DNA of 25,598 nucleotides from a virus. The notes below the pieces were generated by a model that was not told the origin of the DNA, did not search any database, and worked only from the letters and a program-made list of their open reading frames with translations. Where the stretch lies: the IMG/VR virus record IMGVR_UViG_3300047546_001557, positions 1 through 25,598 of that record; one strand, given 5' to 3'. Shown piece after piece: positions 1 through 7,403 of this stretch. Every line of letters starts with the position of its first letter. Positions within the stretch are counted from its first letter, which is position 1. The position numbers and the translations under genes are program-made.

Positions 1-2
1 AA

Positions 3-533
3 GATTCAAGGGATCCTATTCAATTCAAGAAGTTTGATAAGGTATTCTCGGGTCATTTCCATTCAAGATCGGACAATGGAAATATTTACTACATTGGCAA
101 TCCTTATGAAATCTATTTTAATGATGTGGATGAGGATAGAGGATTTATCGTATTTGATACTGAGACTCTAGAGCACGAATATATTAATAATGCTTACAAA
201 TTGCACTATCAAATTTATTATGAAGATAATGATCCAAAACAACTGAATGAAGAACAATACGAAGATAAGATTGTTAAGGTCATAGTAAGAAGGAAGACAA
301 ACGTAAAGAAATTTGAGCAGTTTATTGATAAGTTGAATAGGGCGAATGTTGCTGAACTTAAAATTATTGAAACTACAGAAATCCCGGATATTGAGAACTT
401 TGAATCATTAGAAGCCGAAGATACTTTTTCCATTTTGAATCGTTATGTTGATGATGCTGAAATTGAACTGGATAAATCTAAAGTTAAGTCTATCATCTCT
501 GATCTTTATAGAACTGCCCTGGAGACCGCCTAA
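3..533 (+). CDS. 47: gp47, recombination endonuclease subunit (SbcD/Mre11-like), C-terminal part
   Basis: The gene enters the window already open; reading from base 3 gives about 176 residues to the stop. The visible part begins just before the segment FSGHFHSRSDNGNIYYIGNP, which matches the end of the calcineurin-like phosphoesterase domain of T4 gp47 (the GHFH histidines are metal ligands in this family). The remaining residues are the acidic, variable cap and C-terminal region. Gp47 pairs with gp46, encoded 260 bases downstream, to form the phage Mre11/Rad50-type complex that resects DNA ends for recombination-dependent replication and degrades host DNA. An internal ATG at 126 is not the true start, because the conserved GHFH block lies upstream of it. 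The catalytic N-terminal motifs are outside the window. Confidence 0.92.
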   Translation, partial: DSRDPIQFKKFDKVFSGHFHSRSDNGNIYYIGNPYEIYFNDVDEDRGFIVFDTETLEHEYINNAYKLHYQIYYEDNDPKQLNEEQYEDKIVKVIVRRKTNVKKFEQFIDKLNRANVAELKIIETTEIPDIENFESLEAEDTFSILNRYVDDAEIELDKSKVKSIISDLYRTALETA

Positions 534-790
534 TGTTCATACTCGCACTTAAAGAAAAACCAGATGGGGCCTACACTGTCATCAATGAAGCCGAGGAGAA
601 AGTGCTATTGATATTTGAAACTCAGGATGATGCGGAGAGGTATGCGATAATGTTAAATGAAAATGACTATCCAAAAGTTAAGGTAGTTTCTTATGAAGAT
701 AATGTTCTGTTAAAGACATGTGAAATGATGGGCCAGCGGTATAGTATTGTTGGTCCTTATGATCTTGTTGTTCCCCCGGATGTGTATTGA
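533..790 (+). CDS. small conserved protein between gp47 and gp46 (possibly DUF3110-like)
   Basis: This 85-aa protein begins on the last base of the gp47 stop codon (TAATG overlap) and ends 6 bases before gp46, so it is translated within the same operon. It has no signal peptide, membrane segment or cysteine motif. The middle, with an ETQDDAERYAIMLNENDYP-type segment, looks like a small alpha/beta fold that tracks a helix after a strand. The pattern resembles the cyanobacterial DUF3110 family, which would fit a cyanophage, but this is from memory of the family and not a search. Its place between the two nuclease subunits suggests an accessory role in recombination, which is inference from position only. 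Confidence 0.75.
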   Translation: MFILALKEKPDGAYTVINEAEEKVLLIFETQDDAERYAIMLNENDYPKVKVVSYEDNVLLKTCEMMGQRYSIVGPYDLVVPPDVY

Positions 791-796
791 TTTAAT

Positions 797-2521
797 ATGA
801 TAACCTTTCATAAAGCTCGGGCCAAGAATTTTTTGGCTATTGGAAATTACTGGATGGAGTATGATCTTAATGCCGATCATATGACCCTGTTACGTGGAAA
901 AAATGGCAGTGGTAAGAGTCAAGTAATTAGCTTACTAACCTTTGCCCTTTACAAGAAAGCCTATAGACCCACAAACATCCCCCAATTGGTTAATGCCGTA
1001 AACAAGAAGGATTGTATTGTTGAAGTAGAATTCTCCATTGGTACTAATCACTGGAAAGTACGCAGGGGAATTTCTCCTAATCTTTTTGAGATTTATAAAA
1101 ATGAGAAGCTATTAGATCAACATTCTTCTGTTATTGAACAACAAAGATGGTTTGAGCAAAATGTTCTCAAGATTAACTACAAAACCTTCTGTAGTATTGT
1201 AGTTATGGGTAGCGGGAATTATGTCCCCTTTATGAGACTGACCGCTTCTGAACGCAGGGAAGTTGTAGAAGAACTTCTTGACATTAAGGTGTTTTCCTCA
1301 ATGAATGTGATTGTCAAAGATCGCATTAAGTCAATCAAGGATGATATTAAACTGCTCACTATAAAGAAGTCATCTTATGAAGATAAGGTTCAAATGCAAC
1401 AGAACTTCATTGATGAGATTGAGAAAAGGGGTAAGGCTAATATTCAGGAGAAACAAGAAAAGATTGATGAATTAACAGAATCGCAAAAACAACTCCAAGT
1501 TGAATTAGATAATTATAATAAAAAGATCGTTATCTTAAATCAACAAGTTGAGGAATATACAAGTGCATCCGAAAATTTGAAGCAGTTAGTTGCCGAAAAA
1601 GCAAAAATTACCCAACAGGTTACAACAATCAAAGAGAACTATCAGTTCTTCGTAAAGCACGATACTTGTCCTACCTGTTCACAGGTTATTGATCCTGATC
1701 TGAGAGCAGCAAAACAAAGTGATTCCAAGGAAAAAACGAAAGAATTAAAAGACATTTATCTTAACTTGAAAGAATCCATTGAAAAGGAGGAAGAAAGAGA
1801 GTCTAATTTTCTTAAATTGTCAAGGGAGATTTCCACTATCAATAATAAGATTTCTCAGAATAACTTAAAAATTGCCCAATCAAATTCTCGTATCAAAGAA
1901 TTGAATGGTGAGATCCAGGTTATCATTTCTCAAATTGAAAACAGGGGACAAGAACACGATAAACTTGAAGCCTTCCAAGCTGAACTTGAAACGATCAATG
2001 AAGAGATTTTTAAGTTAAAGGAGGACATCCATTATTATGATTTTACCTATGGACTTCTGAAGGATGGCGGGGTAAAATCCTCTATCGTCAAAAAATATGT
2101 GCCATTGCTCAATCAACAGATCAACAAGTATCTACAGATGATGGATCTGTATGTGAACTTTAATCTTGATGAAGAATTCAATGAAACTATTACAACTCCT
2201 GTATATGAAAGTTTCTCTTACGGAAACTTCTCTGCCGGTCAGGCTCAGCGTATTGACCTTGCCATTGCTTTTGCCCTGATGAAGATTGCAGAAATCAAAA
2301 ATTCTGCACATGTCAATATCAACTTCTATGACGAAATCCTAGAGAACTCTCTGGACTTTGCTGGTGTTTCTGACTTCTTTAAGATCGTTCGTTATGAACT
2401 GACCAACAAGAATGTCTTTATTATTTCTCACCGTGAGGGCATTGAAGATAAGTTTGATAAAATTATTACGTTTGAGAAGAAAGGACATTTTAGTTATAAA
2501 ACTGAGATTTTTAATAAATAA
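797..2521 (+). CDS. 46: gp46, recombination endonuclease subunit (SbcC/Rad50-like ATPase)
   Basis: This 574-aa SMC-like ATPase has the expected parts in order. Walker A GKNGSGKS lies at residues 34-41. A first coiled-coil arm leads to a CPTC zinc hook at residues 291-294, and a second arm follows. The ABC signature FSAGQ is at 478-482, Walker B is FYDE with D512/E513, and a final FIISH switch histidine is present. Length agrees with T4 gp46 (about 560 aa). It acts with gp47 as the Rad50 half of the end-processing complex that makes 3' single strands for UvsX. The start at 797 is the first ATG after the preceding stop and gives the family-typical beginning. The stop codon TAA overlaps a late-type promoter motif that serves the next gene. 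Confidence 0.97.
   Translation: MITFHKARAKNFLAIGNYWMEYDLNADHMTLLRGKNGSGKSQVISLLTFALYKKAYRPTNIPQLVNAVNKKDCIVEVEFSIGTNHWKVRRGISPNLFEIYKNEKLLDQHSSVIEQQRWFEQNVLKINYKTFCSIVVMGSGNYVPFMRLTASERREVVEELLDIKVFSSMNVIVKDRIKSIKDDIKLLTIKKSSYEDKVQMQQNFIDEIEKRGKANIQEKQEKIDELTESQKQLQVELDNYNKKIVILNQQVEEYTSASENLKQLVAEKAKITQQVTTIKENYQFFVKHDTCPTCSQVIDPDLRAAKQSDSKEKTKELKDIYLNLKESIEKEEERESNFLKLSREISTINNKISQNNLKIAQSNSRIKELNGEIQVIISQIENRGQEHDKLEAFQAELETINEEIFKLKEDIHYYDFTYGLLKDGGVKSSIVKKYVPLLNQQINKYLQMMDLYVNFNLDEEFNETITTPVYESFSYGNFSAGQAQRIDLAIAFALMKIAEIKNSAHVNINFYDEILENSLDFAGVSDFFKIVRYELTNKNVFIISHREGIEDKFDKIITFEKKGHFSYKTEIFNK
2513..2520 (+). promoter_or_regulatory. late promoter motif AATAAATA
   Basis: AATAAATA matches the T4-type late promoter core (NATAAATA) read by the gp55/gp33-modified RNA polymerase. 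It lies over the gp46 stop codon and ends 24 bases before the ATG at 2545, the same distance seen before the genes at 8543 and 22918. Confidence 0.6.
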
Positions 2522-2544
2522 GTTATAGTAATAGAGTAACTTTA

Positions 2545-3405
2545 ATGGATAGTAGGGATGTTATTGGGCTTTATGAAGCTTATCGGTCTGTTTATTACGA
2601 AAACACGGAAATCTATGATTGGGCTTTGGAATTAATTGAAGAAGGCTATGATCTTGATGATTACAGTGACGATGATTTAATTGAGGCTTTTATCTCTGAG
2701 AGAAAAAACAGTGATTCAAAAGGAGTTGCACATAAAGCGGGTATTAATGAGCCAGATGCTTGGGGACCACCTACGCCTTTCGGTCAGGAGGCAACCCGCA
2801 AATCTTTAGCCTCTGGGATCCGAGGTGCTCGCGCCTTACAACAAAAAGGAGTAAGAATAAACAGACACCACAAAAATAAATACCTATCCCATAAAGTACA
2901 TCAAGGCTGGTCTCATGCTGCACAAAACAGCGAAAATCAGACTGACGCTCAAAAGGAACGTAGATCTAAACTTATTAACCCTGATCTTAATAGTTTTAGG
3001 ACTAATCTTTCAAAGAAAGAAAGAGCCAAAGATTTGCCATTTGTAAACAAAGCAGTTGCTGCCGCCAGATCTAAAGGAAAATCTGTTTCTGAAGAATTGG
3101 ATATTTACGATCTAGTTTTAGATCATTTACTTGATGAGGGATTCTGTGATGATGTAGAATCTGCAGAAGTCATTATGGCTAATATGAGCGAAGAGTGGAT
3201 GGATGAAATCGTAGAAGGATTTGTCAGCCCCTACAAAACTCGCCCAACTTATGGAAATCCTCAGGGCACATCTCCTGCGATGAAGGCTCTTAAAAAGAGC
3301 GATGAACTACAAAAAACCGAGCTAGGTTCAGCACGACAGAAAAAACAGACTCGCAGATCCCAACAACTAAATCGCATGTTCCAGGCTGCCCGACAAGGGG
3401 CTTGA
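2545..3405 (+). CDS. unknown protein with acidic helical modules, probably virion- or prohead-associated
   Basis: This 286-aa protein of unknown function starts with a short segment containing LYEAYRSVY and an acidic stretch (EIYDWALELIEEGYDLDD). A basic, low-complexity centre follows (residues about 50-180). Then comes an acidic helical module, ELDIYDLVLDHLLDEGF...SAEVIMANMSEEWMDEIVE (about 188-226), and a basic Lys/Arg/Gln-rich tail. The start segment and the acidic module recur in the protein at 8543, so the two are paralogues. A late promoter precedes it although it sits among replication genes, which points to a structural or packaged protein. A role as a head-internal protein is a guess. 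Its stop codon lies inside the -35 box of the next promoter. Confidence 0.7.
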   Translation: MDSRDVIGLYEAYRSVYYENTEIYDWALELIEEGYDLDDYSDDDLIEAFISERKNSDSKGVAHKAGINEPDAWGPPTPFGQEATRKSLASGIRGARALQQKGVRINRHHKNKYLSHKVHQGWSHAAQNSENQTDAQKERRSKLINPDLNSFRTNLSKKERAKDLPFVNKAVAAARSKGKSVSEELDIYDLVLDHLLDEGFCDDVESAEVIMANMSEEWMDEIVEGFVSPYKTRPTYGNPQGTSPAMKALKKSDELQKTELGSARQKKQTRRSQQLNRMFQAARQGA

Positions 3406-3430
3406 CAACCAGAGTAAAACATGCTATAAT
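3402..3430 (+). promoter_or_regulatory. sigma-70 consensus promoter, extended -10
   Basis: TTGACA (3402-3407), a 17-base spacer and TATAAT (3425-3430) match the bacterial housekeeping consensus fully, with TGC in front of the -10 box. The -35 box overlaps the stop codon of the upstream gene. Start of transcription is expected near 3437, inside the 5' arm of the following hairpin. It should be an early promoter read by unmodified host polymerase. Confidence 0.85.
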
Positions 3431-3462
3431 ACGGTCGTCCACACAAAAGGACGGCCGTTTTT
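3431..3462 (+). terminator. intrinsic terminator overlapping the start of the promoter's transcript
   Basis: A 10-bp stem (3431-3440 with 3449-3458, one G-U pair), an 8-base loop and five T residues form a typical rho-independent terminator for transcripts coming from gp46 and the gene at 2545. RNAs that start at the overlapping promoter near 3437 lack most of the 5' arm and should escape it. Confidence 0.8.
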
Positions 3463-3527
3463 ATTGAAATATAATTTATGATCTAAATACCTTGTCTGTT
3501 GGAACTGCAATTCTCTACAGATAGATT

Positions 3528-3552
3528 AGGTGTTCTTTATGGGCACCTTTTC
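3528..3552 (+). terminator. terminator-like hairpin
   Basis: AGGTGTTC (3528-3535) pairs with GGGCACCT (3541-3548) using two G-U pairs, with a 5-base loop, and is followed by TTTTCTT. It would stop transcripts from the promoter at 3402 before the endonuclease gene, leaving an RNA of about 115 bases without a plausible reading frame. Confidence 0.6.
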
Positions 3553-3555
3553 TTG

Positions 3556-3563
3556 TATAAATA
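3556..3563 (+). promoter_or_regulatory. late promoter motif TATAAATA
   Basis: This is an exact T4 late promoter consensus. It ends 25 bases before the ATG of the endonuclease gene at 3589, the usual distance in this window. Confidence 0.7.
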
Positions 3564-3588
3564 AAACTGCAGTTCCAATAGAATAGCA

Positions 3589-4428
3589 ATGACTAAACAA
3601 AGTCCGCGTATCTATACGTACAAAATTACATTTGAAGAAGTTCCTTATTACTATTACGGAGTCCACAAGGAAAAGAGATTTAATGAAGAATATTGGGGAT
3701 CTCCACATACTAATAAATGGGCTTGGGAGTTTTATACGCCAAAGAAGCAGATACTTGAGTTTTTTGAGTATAGCGATGAAGGCTGGCTAGAAGCTCAAAA
3801 AATAGAAGAGAGGCTTATTAAGCCTTTTTATAATACCGATAAATGGTGCTTAAACGCATGTTGCGGCCTTAAATTTTCCCTTGAACTTTTAAGAAAAAAT
3901 GGAAGAAAACTTTATGAAAGAGGAGAGGGAATGCATTCAATATCTAAAGAAGAAAGACGTGAAATCGCAAGAAAAGTTGGCCAGAAAGCTTATGAGCTTG
4001 GTATTGGAATTCATTCAATGACCAAAGAGGAAAGACAAGAAATTGGAAGAAGAAATGGAAAAAGATGTTATGAACTTGGAATAGGTGTTTGTGGTAGAAG
4101 TAAAGAAGAAATGATAGAGCAAGGAAGAAAAACTGGAAAAAGGATGTATGAAGAAGGTAGAGGTGTCTTTAGCCGCACTAAAGAGGAAATGATTGAGCAA
4201 GGCAGAAGAGCAGGGCAAAAACTTTACGAAGAGGGTAGAGGAATTCACGGAAGGTCTCCTGAACAAAAACGAGAGGATGCAATAAAAGGTGGCAAGGTAG
4301 CGGGGAAAATAACATCGTCACAACAATGGATGTGTACGGTTACTGGACATATTTCTAATGCAGGTGGACTCTACACTTACCAAAGAAACAGAAATATAGA
4401 TACCAATAATAGAATAAGAATTAAATAG
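3589..4428 (+). CDS. free-standing GIY-YIG-type homing endonuclease with tandem DNA-binding repeats
   Basis: This is a 279-aa protein. Residues 7-90 fit a divergent GIY-YIG nuclease domain: RIYTYKI, then YYYYGVH in place of YIG, then a conserved acidic segment KIEERLIKPFYN with the expected Glu and Asn. Residues about 103-237 are five tandem units of roughly 26 residues (pattern G-K-x-Y-E-x-G-x-G-x-x-x-x-S/T-K-E-E-R/M), which look like NUMOD-type DNA-binding repeats. The C-terminal end (QQWMCTVTGHISNAGGLYTY) resembles the tail of phage homing endonucleases. It lies between a terminator and a sigma-70 promoter and has its own late promoter, as expected of a mobile intergenic gene. No Shine-Dalgarno sequence is obvious before the ATG. 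The family call is by motif reading. Confidence 0.8.
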   Translation: MTKQSPRIYTYKITFEEVPYYYYGVHKEKRFNEEYWGSPHTNKWAWEFYTPKKQILEFFEYSDEGWLEAQKIEERLIKPFYNTDKWCLNACCGLKFSLELLRKNGRKLYERGEGMHSISKEERREIARKVGQKAYELGIGIHSMTKEERQEIGRRNGKRCYELGIGVCGRSKEEMIEQGRKTGKRMYEEGRGVFSRTKEEMIEQGRRAGQKLYEEGRGIHGRSPEQKREDAIKGGKVAGKITSSQQWMCTVTGHISNAGGLYTYQRNRNIDTNNRIRIK

Positions 4429-4453
4429 GACAGTTTTGAAATCGTCCCAGCTC

Positions 4454-4482
4454 TTGACAAGCTAGGAGATCCGTGCTATAAT
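4454..4482 (+). promoter_or_regulatory. sigma-70 consensus promoter, extended -10
   Basis: TTGACA (4454-4459), a 17-base spacer ending in TGC, and TATAAT (4477-4482). Transcription should begin near 4489 and run into the gene at 4522 and the clamp gene gp45. A weak TCC/GGA hairpin lies at the expected 5' end. Confidence 0.85.
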
Positions 4483-4521
4483 AAAAATTCCTAACAAGGA
4501 GCCACATTACACTAAATTATT

Positions 4522-4845
4522 ATGAATTCTAATCATCTTTGGAAATATAACGAAGATAAAATCCTTAAAGATCTTGAAGAGTATGTAACAAGTACGTATT
4601 CTGGACATTATTGTGGTGATAGTGAAGAGAACCAAAACATCCAAGCAATTGACTTAATGCAAGCTAAAAATTTAGCTGCTGGATTTTGTCAAGCAAACAT
4701 CCTAAAGTATGGCTCTCGTTATGGAGCCAAAGATGGGCGCAACAAAAGGGACCTACTTAAAGTGATCCATTATGCGATGCTTCTCCTACATTTTGACGGA
4801 CATTATTCCCGCAAAGATAATGGCCTAACCGAATTTTCCCGCTGA
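4522..4845 (+). CDS. DUF3310-like protein upstream of the clamp gene
   Basis: This 107-aa soluble protein follows a strong sigma-70 promoter by 39 bases; a GGAG-type ribosome site lies in the leader at 4498-4501 but is rather distant. Residues 55-95 carry the pattern GFCQANILKYGSRYGAKDG...RDLLKVIHYAMLLL. This is close to the GFxxGNxIKYxxR-Kgg-DLxKaxxY pattern of DUF3310, a small family common in phages and sometimes described as nucleotide-kinase-like on weak grounds. Sixteen bases separate it from gp45, so both are probably early genes on one transcript. Function is not known. The DUF3310 label is by pattern and not by search. Confidence 0.7.
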   Translation: MNSNHLWKYNEDKILKDLEEYVTSTYSGHYCGDSEENQNIQAIDLMQAKNLAAGFCQANILKYGSRYGAKDGRNKRDLLKVIHYAMLLLHFDGHYSRKDNGLTEFSR

Positions 4846-4861
4846 CCTTTACAACTATATT

Positions 4862-5539
4862 ATGAAACTATCACCTGAAACGCTCGCAATTCTGAAGAAC
4901 TTCGCAAGCATCAACGAGTCCATTCTTTTCCGACAGGGGAATAAGATCCGTACTATGAAGTATCCAGCCAAGACCATTCTTGGCGAGGCAGTAGTACCTG
5001 AAACATTCCCTAAAGAGTTTGCTATCTACAATCTCAACCAATTTCTCAACGGATACTCACTTCTGGATAATCCTGAACTGGATTTTTCCGATGAAGAAGA
5101 TCGCTTTGTTCTCCTTAAAGAAGGAAAGCGTAAGATCAAATACTTCTTCTGCAACCCTGAGATGATCAATTCTCCACCGGATAAACCTCTTGTTCTACCA
5201 TCAGAAGATGTGGAATTTAATCTAAGTGCAGAACATCTAGATAAGATCCTCAAGGCTCGCAGCATCTATCAGCTACCCGACCTATCTGTTGTTGGTGATG
5301 GAAGTGAGATTTCTCTAGTTGTTCACGATAAAGAGAATCCTTCATCCAATGAATACACGATTGTTGTCGGTGATACCGGGAATACCTTTACCTTTAATCT
5401 TCGCATTGAAAATATTCTGATCCTTAAGGGGTCCTATGATGTGACGATTTCTAAGTCAAAGATTTCGCGGTTTAATAACACAGCAACCGATCTTGTTTAT
5501 TACCTACCCCTAGAACCTGACTCCAATTTTCAGGAATAA
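4862..5539 (+). CDS. 45: gp45, DNA polymerase sliding clamp
   Basis: This 225-aa protein matches T4 gp45 in length (228 aa) and in position directly before gp44/gp62. It starts with MKLSPETLAILKNFASINESI, the typical first helix and strand of a phage clamp. Two halves with similar strand patterns follow, as expected for one subunit of a trimeric ring. It holds gp43 polymerase on DNA and, in T4, also links replication to late transcription through gp55 and gp33, which is relevant here because late promoters are frequent. The start ATG comes after an AT-rich gap without a clear ribosome site. Confidence 0.93.
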   Translation: MKLSPETLAILKNFASINESILFRQGNKIRTMKYPAKTILGEAVVPETFPKEFAIYNLNQFLNGYSLLDNPELDFSDEEDRFVLLKEGKRKIKYFFCNPEMINSPPDKPLVLPSEDVEFNLSAEHLDKILKARSIYQLPDLSVVGDGSEISLVVHDKENPSSNEYTIVVGDTGNTFTFNLRIENILILKGSYDVTISKSKISRFNNTATDLVYYLPLEPDSNFQE

Positions 5540-5541
5540 TT

Positions 5542-5616
5542 AATTTTCACAAAACTGGAAAATTCAGAAAAGTTGAAAAATTTGCAGTAGTTCTCAAATA
5601 ATCGGAACTACTGCAA
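5542..5616 (+). repeat. two hairpins between gp45 and gp44
   Basis: A 7-bp AT-rich stem (AATTTTC 5542-5548 with GAAAATT 5558-5564) is followed by a perfect 12-bp stem, TTGCAGTAGTTC (5582-5593) with GAACTACTGCAA (5605-5616) and an 11-base loop. No T-run follows, so these are not ordinary terminators. They may be processing or mRNA-stabilising structures upstream of gp44. Confidence 0.65.
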
Positions 5617-5639
5617 TATCCTTATACATTATGTTTCTT

Positions 5640-6581
5640 ATGAGTCAAGACTTTCTATTCTGCGAAAAATATACCCCAAAAACAATGGAGGAAGTCATCC
5701 TCCCAAAGGATCTAAAGAATCTGTTTATTGGCATCCGAGATTCAGGGAAAACTTCCCACATGACCCTTGCCGGCCCGAAGGGCTGCGGAAAAACATCTAC
5801 AATCAAAGCTCTTGCTAAAGAACTGAATGTAGATTTCATGATGATCAATGGATCTAAAGAGCGATCTATTGATACCATCAGGACTACGGTTGAATCTTAT
5901 GCCAGTTCTGTATCAATGTATTCATCAGGAAAGAAGATCCTTCTGATTGATGAGGCAGATAACCTAACTCAAGATGCCCAGAAGGCTTTCCTTGGTGTTA
6001 TTGAGGCAACGCAAAAGAACTGCATTTTTGTTCTCACTTGTAACTATCCGAATCGTATTGATCCGGCAGTTTTGTCTCGCTGCCCTATTATAAACTTTAA
6101 GTTCCCGAAAGAGGAAAAGCCTCAATTACTTGCTGATTTTTATACATCAATTCTTAAGATCCTTGAAGAAAATAAGATCAAGGTAGATGACAAGAAGGTA
6201 GTTGCCAAACTTGTAGCAAAGTACTTCCCTGATTTCCGCAGGACCCTGAACATCCTTCAGCAATATTCTGCATCTGGGGAAATTAATTCAAGTGTCCTGG
6301 CCCAAGTATCGGACATTAAAGTTTCAACTCTTTACAAGGCAATGAAGGAGAAGAACTTCGGTGAAGTACGAAAGTGGGCAATCAACAATCTTGATAATGA
6401 CGCCACCATGGTTCTCCGGTCTGTCTATGATGGCCTTGAAGGAGTCATGAAACCGTACTCTATTCCTGCGGCAATCCTTATCATTCATGAGCACATGGCA
6501 TGTAATGTTATGGATAATGAGGTTAATCTGATTACTTGTTTTATTAAATTGATGATGGAGGACGCAATTGAATGGCTATGA
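5640..6581 (+). CDS. 44: gp44, clamp loader large subunit (AAA+ ATPase)
   Basis: From the ATG at 5640 this is 313 aa, close to T4 gp44 (319 aa). It shows Walker A GPKGCGKT (about 45-52), Walker B LLIDEAD (104-107 for DEAD) and the SRC arginine-finger motif (146-148), then the helical collar domain. It forms the 4:1 gp44/gp62 complex that opens and loads the gp45 ring using ATP. An ATG at 5631 in the same frame adds only MFL; 5640 gives the family-like start MSQDFLFCEKY, so it is preferred, although neither site has a clear ribosome-binding sequence. The end overlaps the next gene. Confidence 0.95.
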   Translation: MSQDFLFCEKYTPKTMEEVILPKDLKNLFIGIRDSGKTSHMTLAGPKGCGKTSTIKALAKELNVDFMMINGSKERSIDTIRTTVESYASSVSMYSSGKKILLIDEADNLTQDAQKAFLGVIEATQKNCIFVLTCNYPNRIDPAVLSRCPIINFKFPKEEKPQLLADFYTSILKILEENKIKVDDKKVVAKLVAKYFPDFRRTLNILQQYSASGEINSSVLAQVSDIKVSTLYKAMKEKNFGEVRKWAINNLDNDATMVLRSVYDGLEGVMKPYSIPAAILIIHEHMACNVMDNEVNLITCFIKLMMEDAIEWL

Positions 6582-6802
6582 ATAATGTAAATCTAGATTT
6601 AGCAGTTGAGATCCACAGTAAAGTCACCACTATTGGTGGAAATGATCTTGATGTTGATAGGCTGACTGATTATCTTGCAATTCTTGCTGAGCAAATTCAA
6701 GATCAACAGGCTACGATCTATCGTCTTGAAGCTAAACTTTCTCGGTGTGAAGATGAGATTTCTGAATTAAACCGGGATAATTATGATTATCAACTGCGAT
6801 GA
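6572..6802 (+). CDS. small coiled-coil protein between gp44 and gp62
   Basis: This 76-aa unknown protein overlaps the end of gp44 by 10 bases. GGAGGA at 6557-6562 lies 9 bases before this ATG and supports it over the ATG at 6578. The second half is a predicted coiled coil (DYLAILAEQIQDQQATIYRL...LSRCEDEISELN). Cyanophages often carry small extra genes at this place in the clamp-loader operon. It could help assemble or regulate the clamp loader, but that rests on location only. Confidence 0.65.
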   Translation: MAMNNVNLDLAVEIHSKVTTIGGNDLDVDRLTDYLAILAEQIQDQQATIYRLEAKLSRCEDEISELNRDNYDYQLR

Positions 6803-7020
6803 CTAATCAAATAATCTTACGCCACGCAAAATCAGACTTTGACTGTCTAATGGTAGCTCAAGGTATGGAGGACGCAGGAGCGACTGTTATTAGTGTATCT
6901 CCATGTTATCCAAATACTGACATGATGAAATTTATGGTCATAGCTAGGTATAATAATGAAGAGACCACTCCAGATAAAATAGATGATCAAATTCACCTTC
7001 AACTTTTTCATGAAGAATGA
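6799..7020 (+). CDS. small unknown protein between gp44 and gp62
   Basis: This 73-aa protein starts in an ATGA overlap with the preceding gene and ends in an ATGA overlap with gp62, so translation is coupled through the operon. It looks like a compact alpha/beta domain with strands IILRHAK and GATVISVSPCY around a helix (FDCLMVAQGMEDAG), reminiscent of small ACT-like or ferredoxin-like folds. It has no catalytic motif and I do not recognise the family. Confidence 0.65.
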   Translation: MTNQIILRHAKSDFDCLMVAQGMEDAGATVISVSPCYPNTDMMKFMVIARYNNEETTPDKIDDQIHLQLFHEE

Positions 7021-7403
7021 AATTAGAACTTAAAGATTGGCTAGATTCTATCTACAATACAAAAGAAGATCTTATGCAGAAGCACCCAGAATGTAAGAAT
7101 CAGTATCCAGCTTTCATTATCAACCGTATGATGGCTGGTCATATTGATTGTATTCTGGCTGCTCAGGAAATGAATAAACACTTTACAATGCCTCCAGAGA
7201 TGCAGTACAAATTTTACCTTAATACAATCAGGAAACAAAAACGCTTTACTCCCTTCATAAAGAAGAGTAAGTTAGATAATGTCCAGTACATTATGGACTA
7301 CTATAATGTCAGTTTGGCAAAAGCAGAAGATTATCTAAAAATTCTTAGTATTGAGGAAGTACAACATATCAAAGATCAACTAAACAAAGGAGGATCTAAA
7401 TAG
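7017..7403 (+). CDS. 62: gp62, clamp loader small subunit
   Basis: At 128 aa it is shorter than T4 gp62 (187 aa) but typical of the cyanophage version. The order gp44 - small genes - gp62 - regA and the segment PAFIINRMMAGHIDCILAAQEMN are characteristic. It has no ATP-binding site, as expected for this non-catalytic subunit that bridges the gp44 tetramer and clamp. It begins in an ATGA overlap with the gene before it. The end codons TCT-AAA-TAG contain a CTAAATA motif, and AGGAGG at 7388-7393 inside the coding sequence serves as a ribosome site for the following short frame. Confidence 0.9.
   Translation: MKLELKDWLDSIYNTKEDLMQKHPECKNQYPAFIINRMMAGHIDCILAAQEMNKHFTMPPEMQYKFYLNTIRKQKRFTPFIKKSKLDNVQYIMDYYNVSLAKAEDYLKILSIEEVQHIKDQLNKGGSK

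Larger units (their letters stand above)
3499..3578 (+). repeat. 11-bp inverted repeat enclosing a terminator and a late promoter
   Basis: TTGGAACTGCA (3499-3509) and its exact complement TGCAGTTCCAA (3568-3578) flank a 58-base centre. The centre holds a terminator-like hairpin and the late promoter of the endonuclease gene. A similar but not identical pair precedes gp44 at 5582-5616. Confidence 0.6.
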
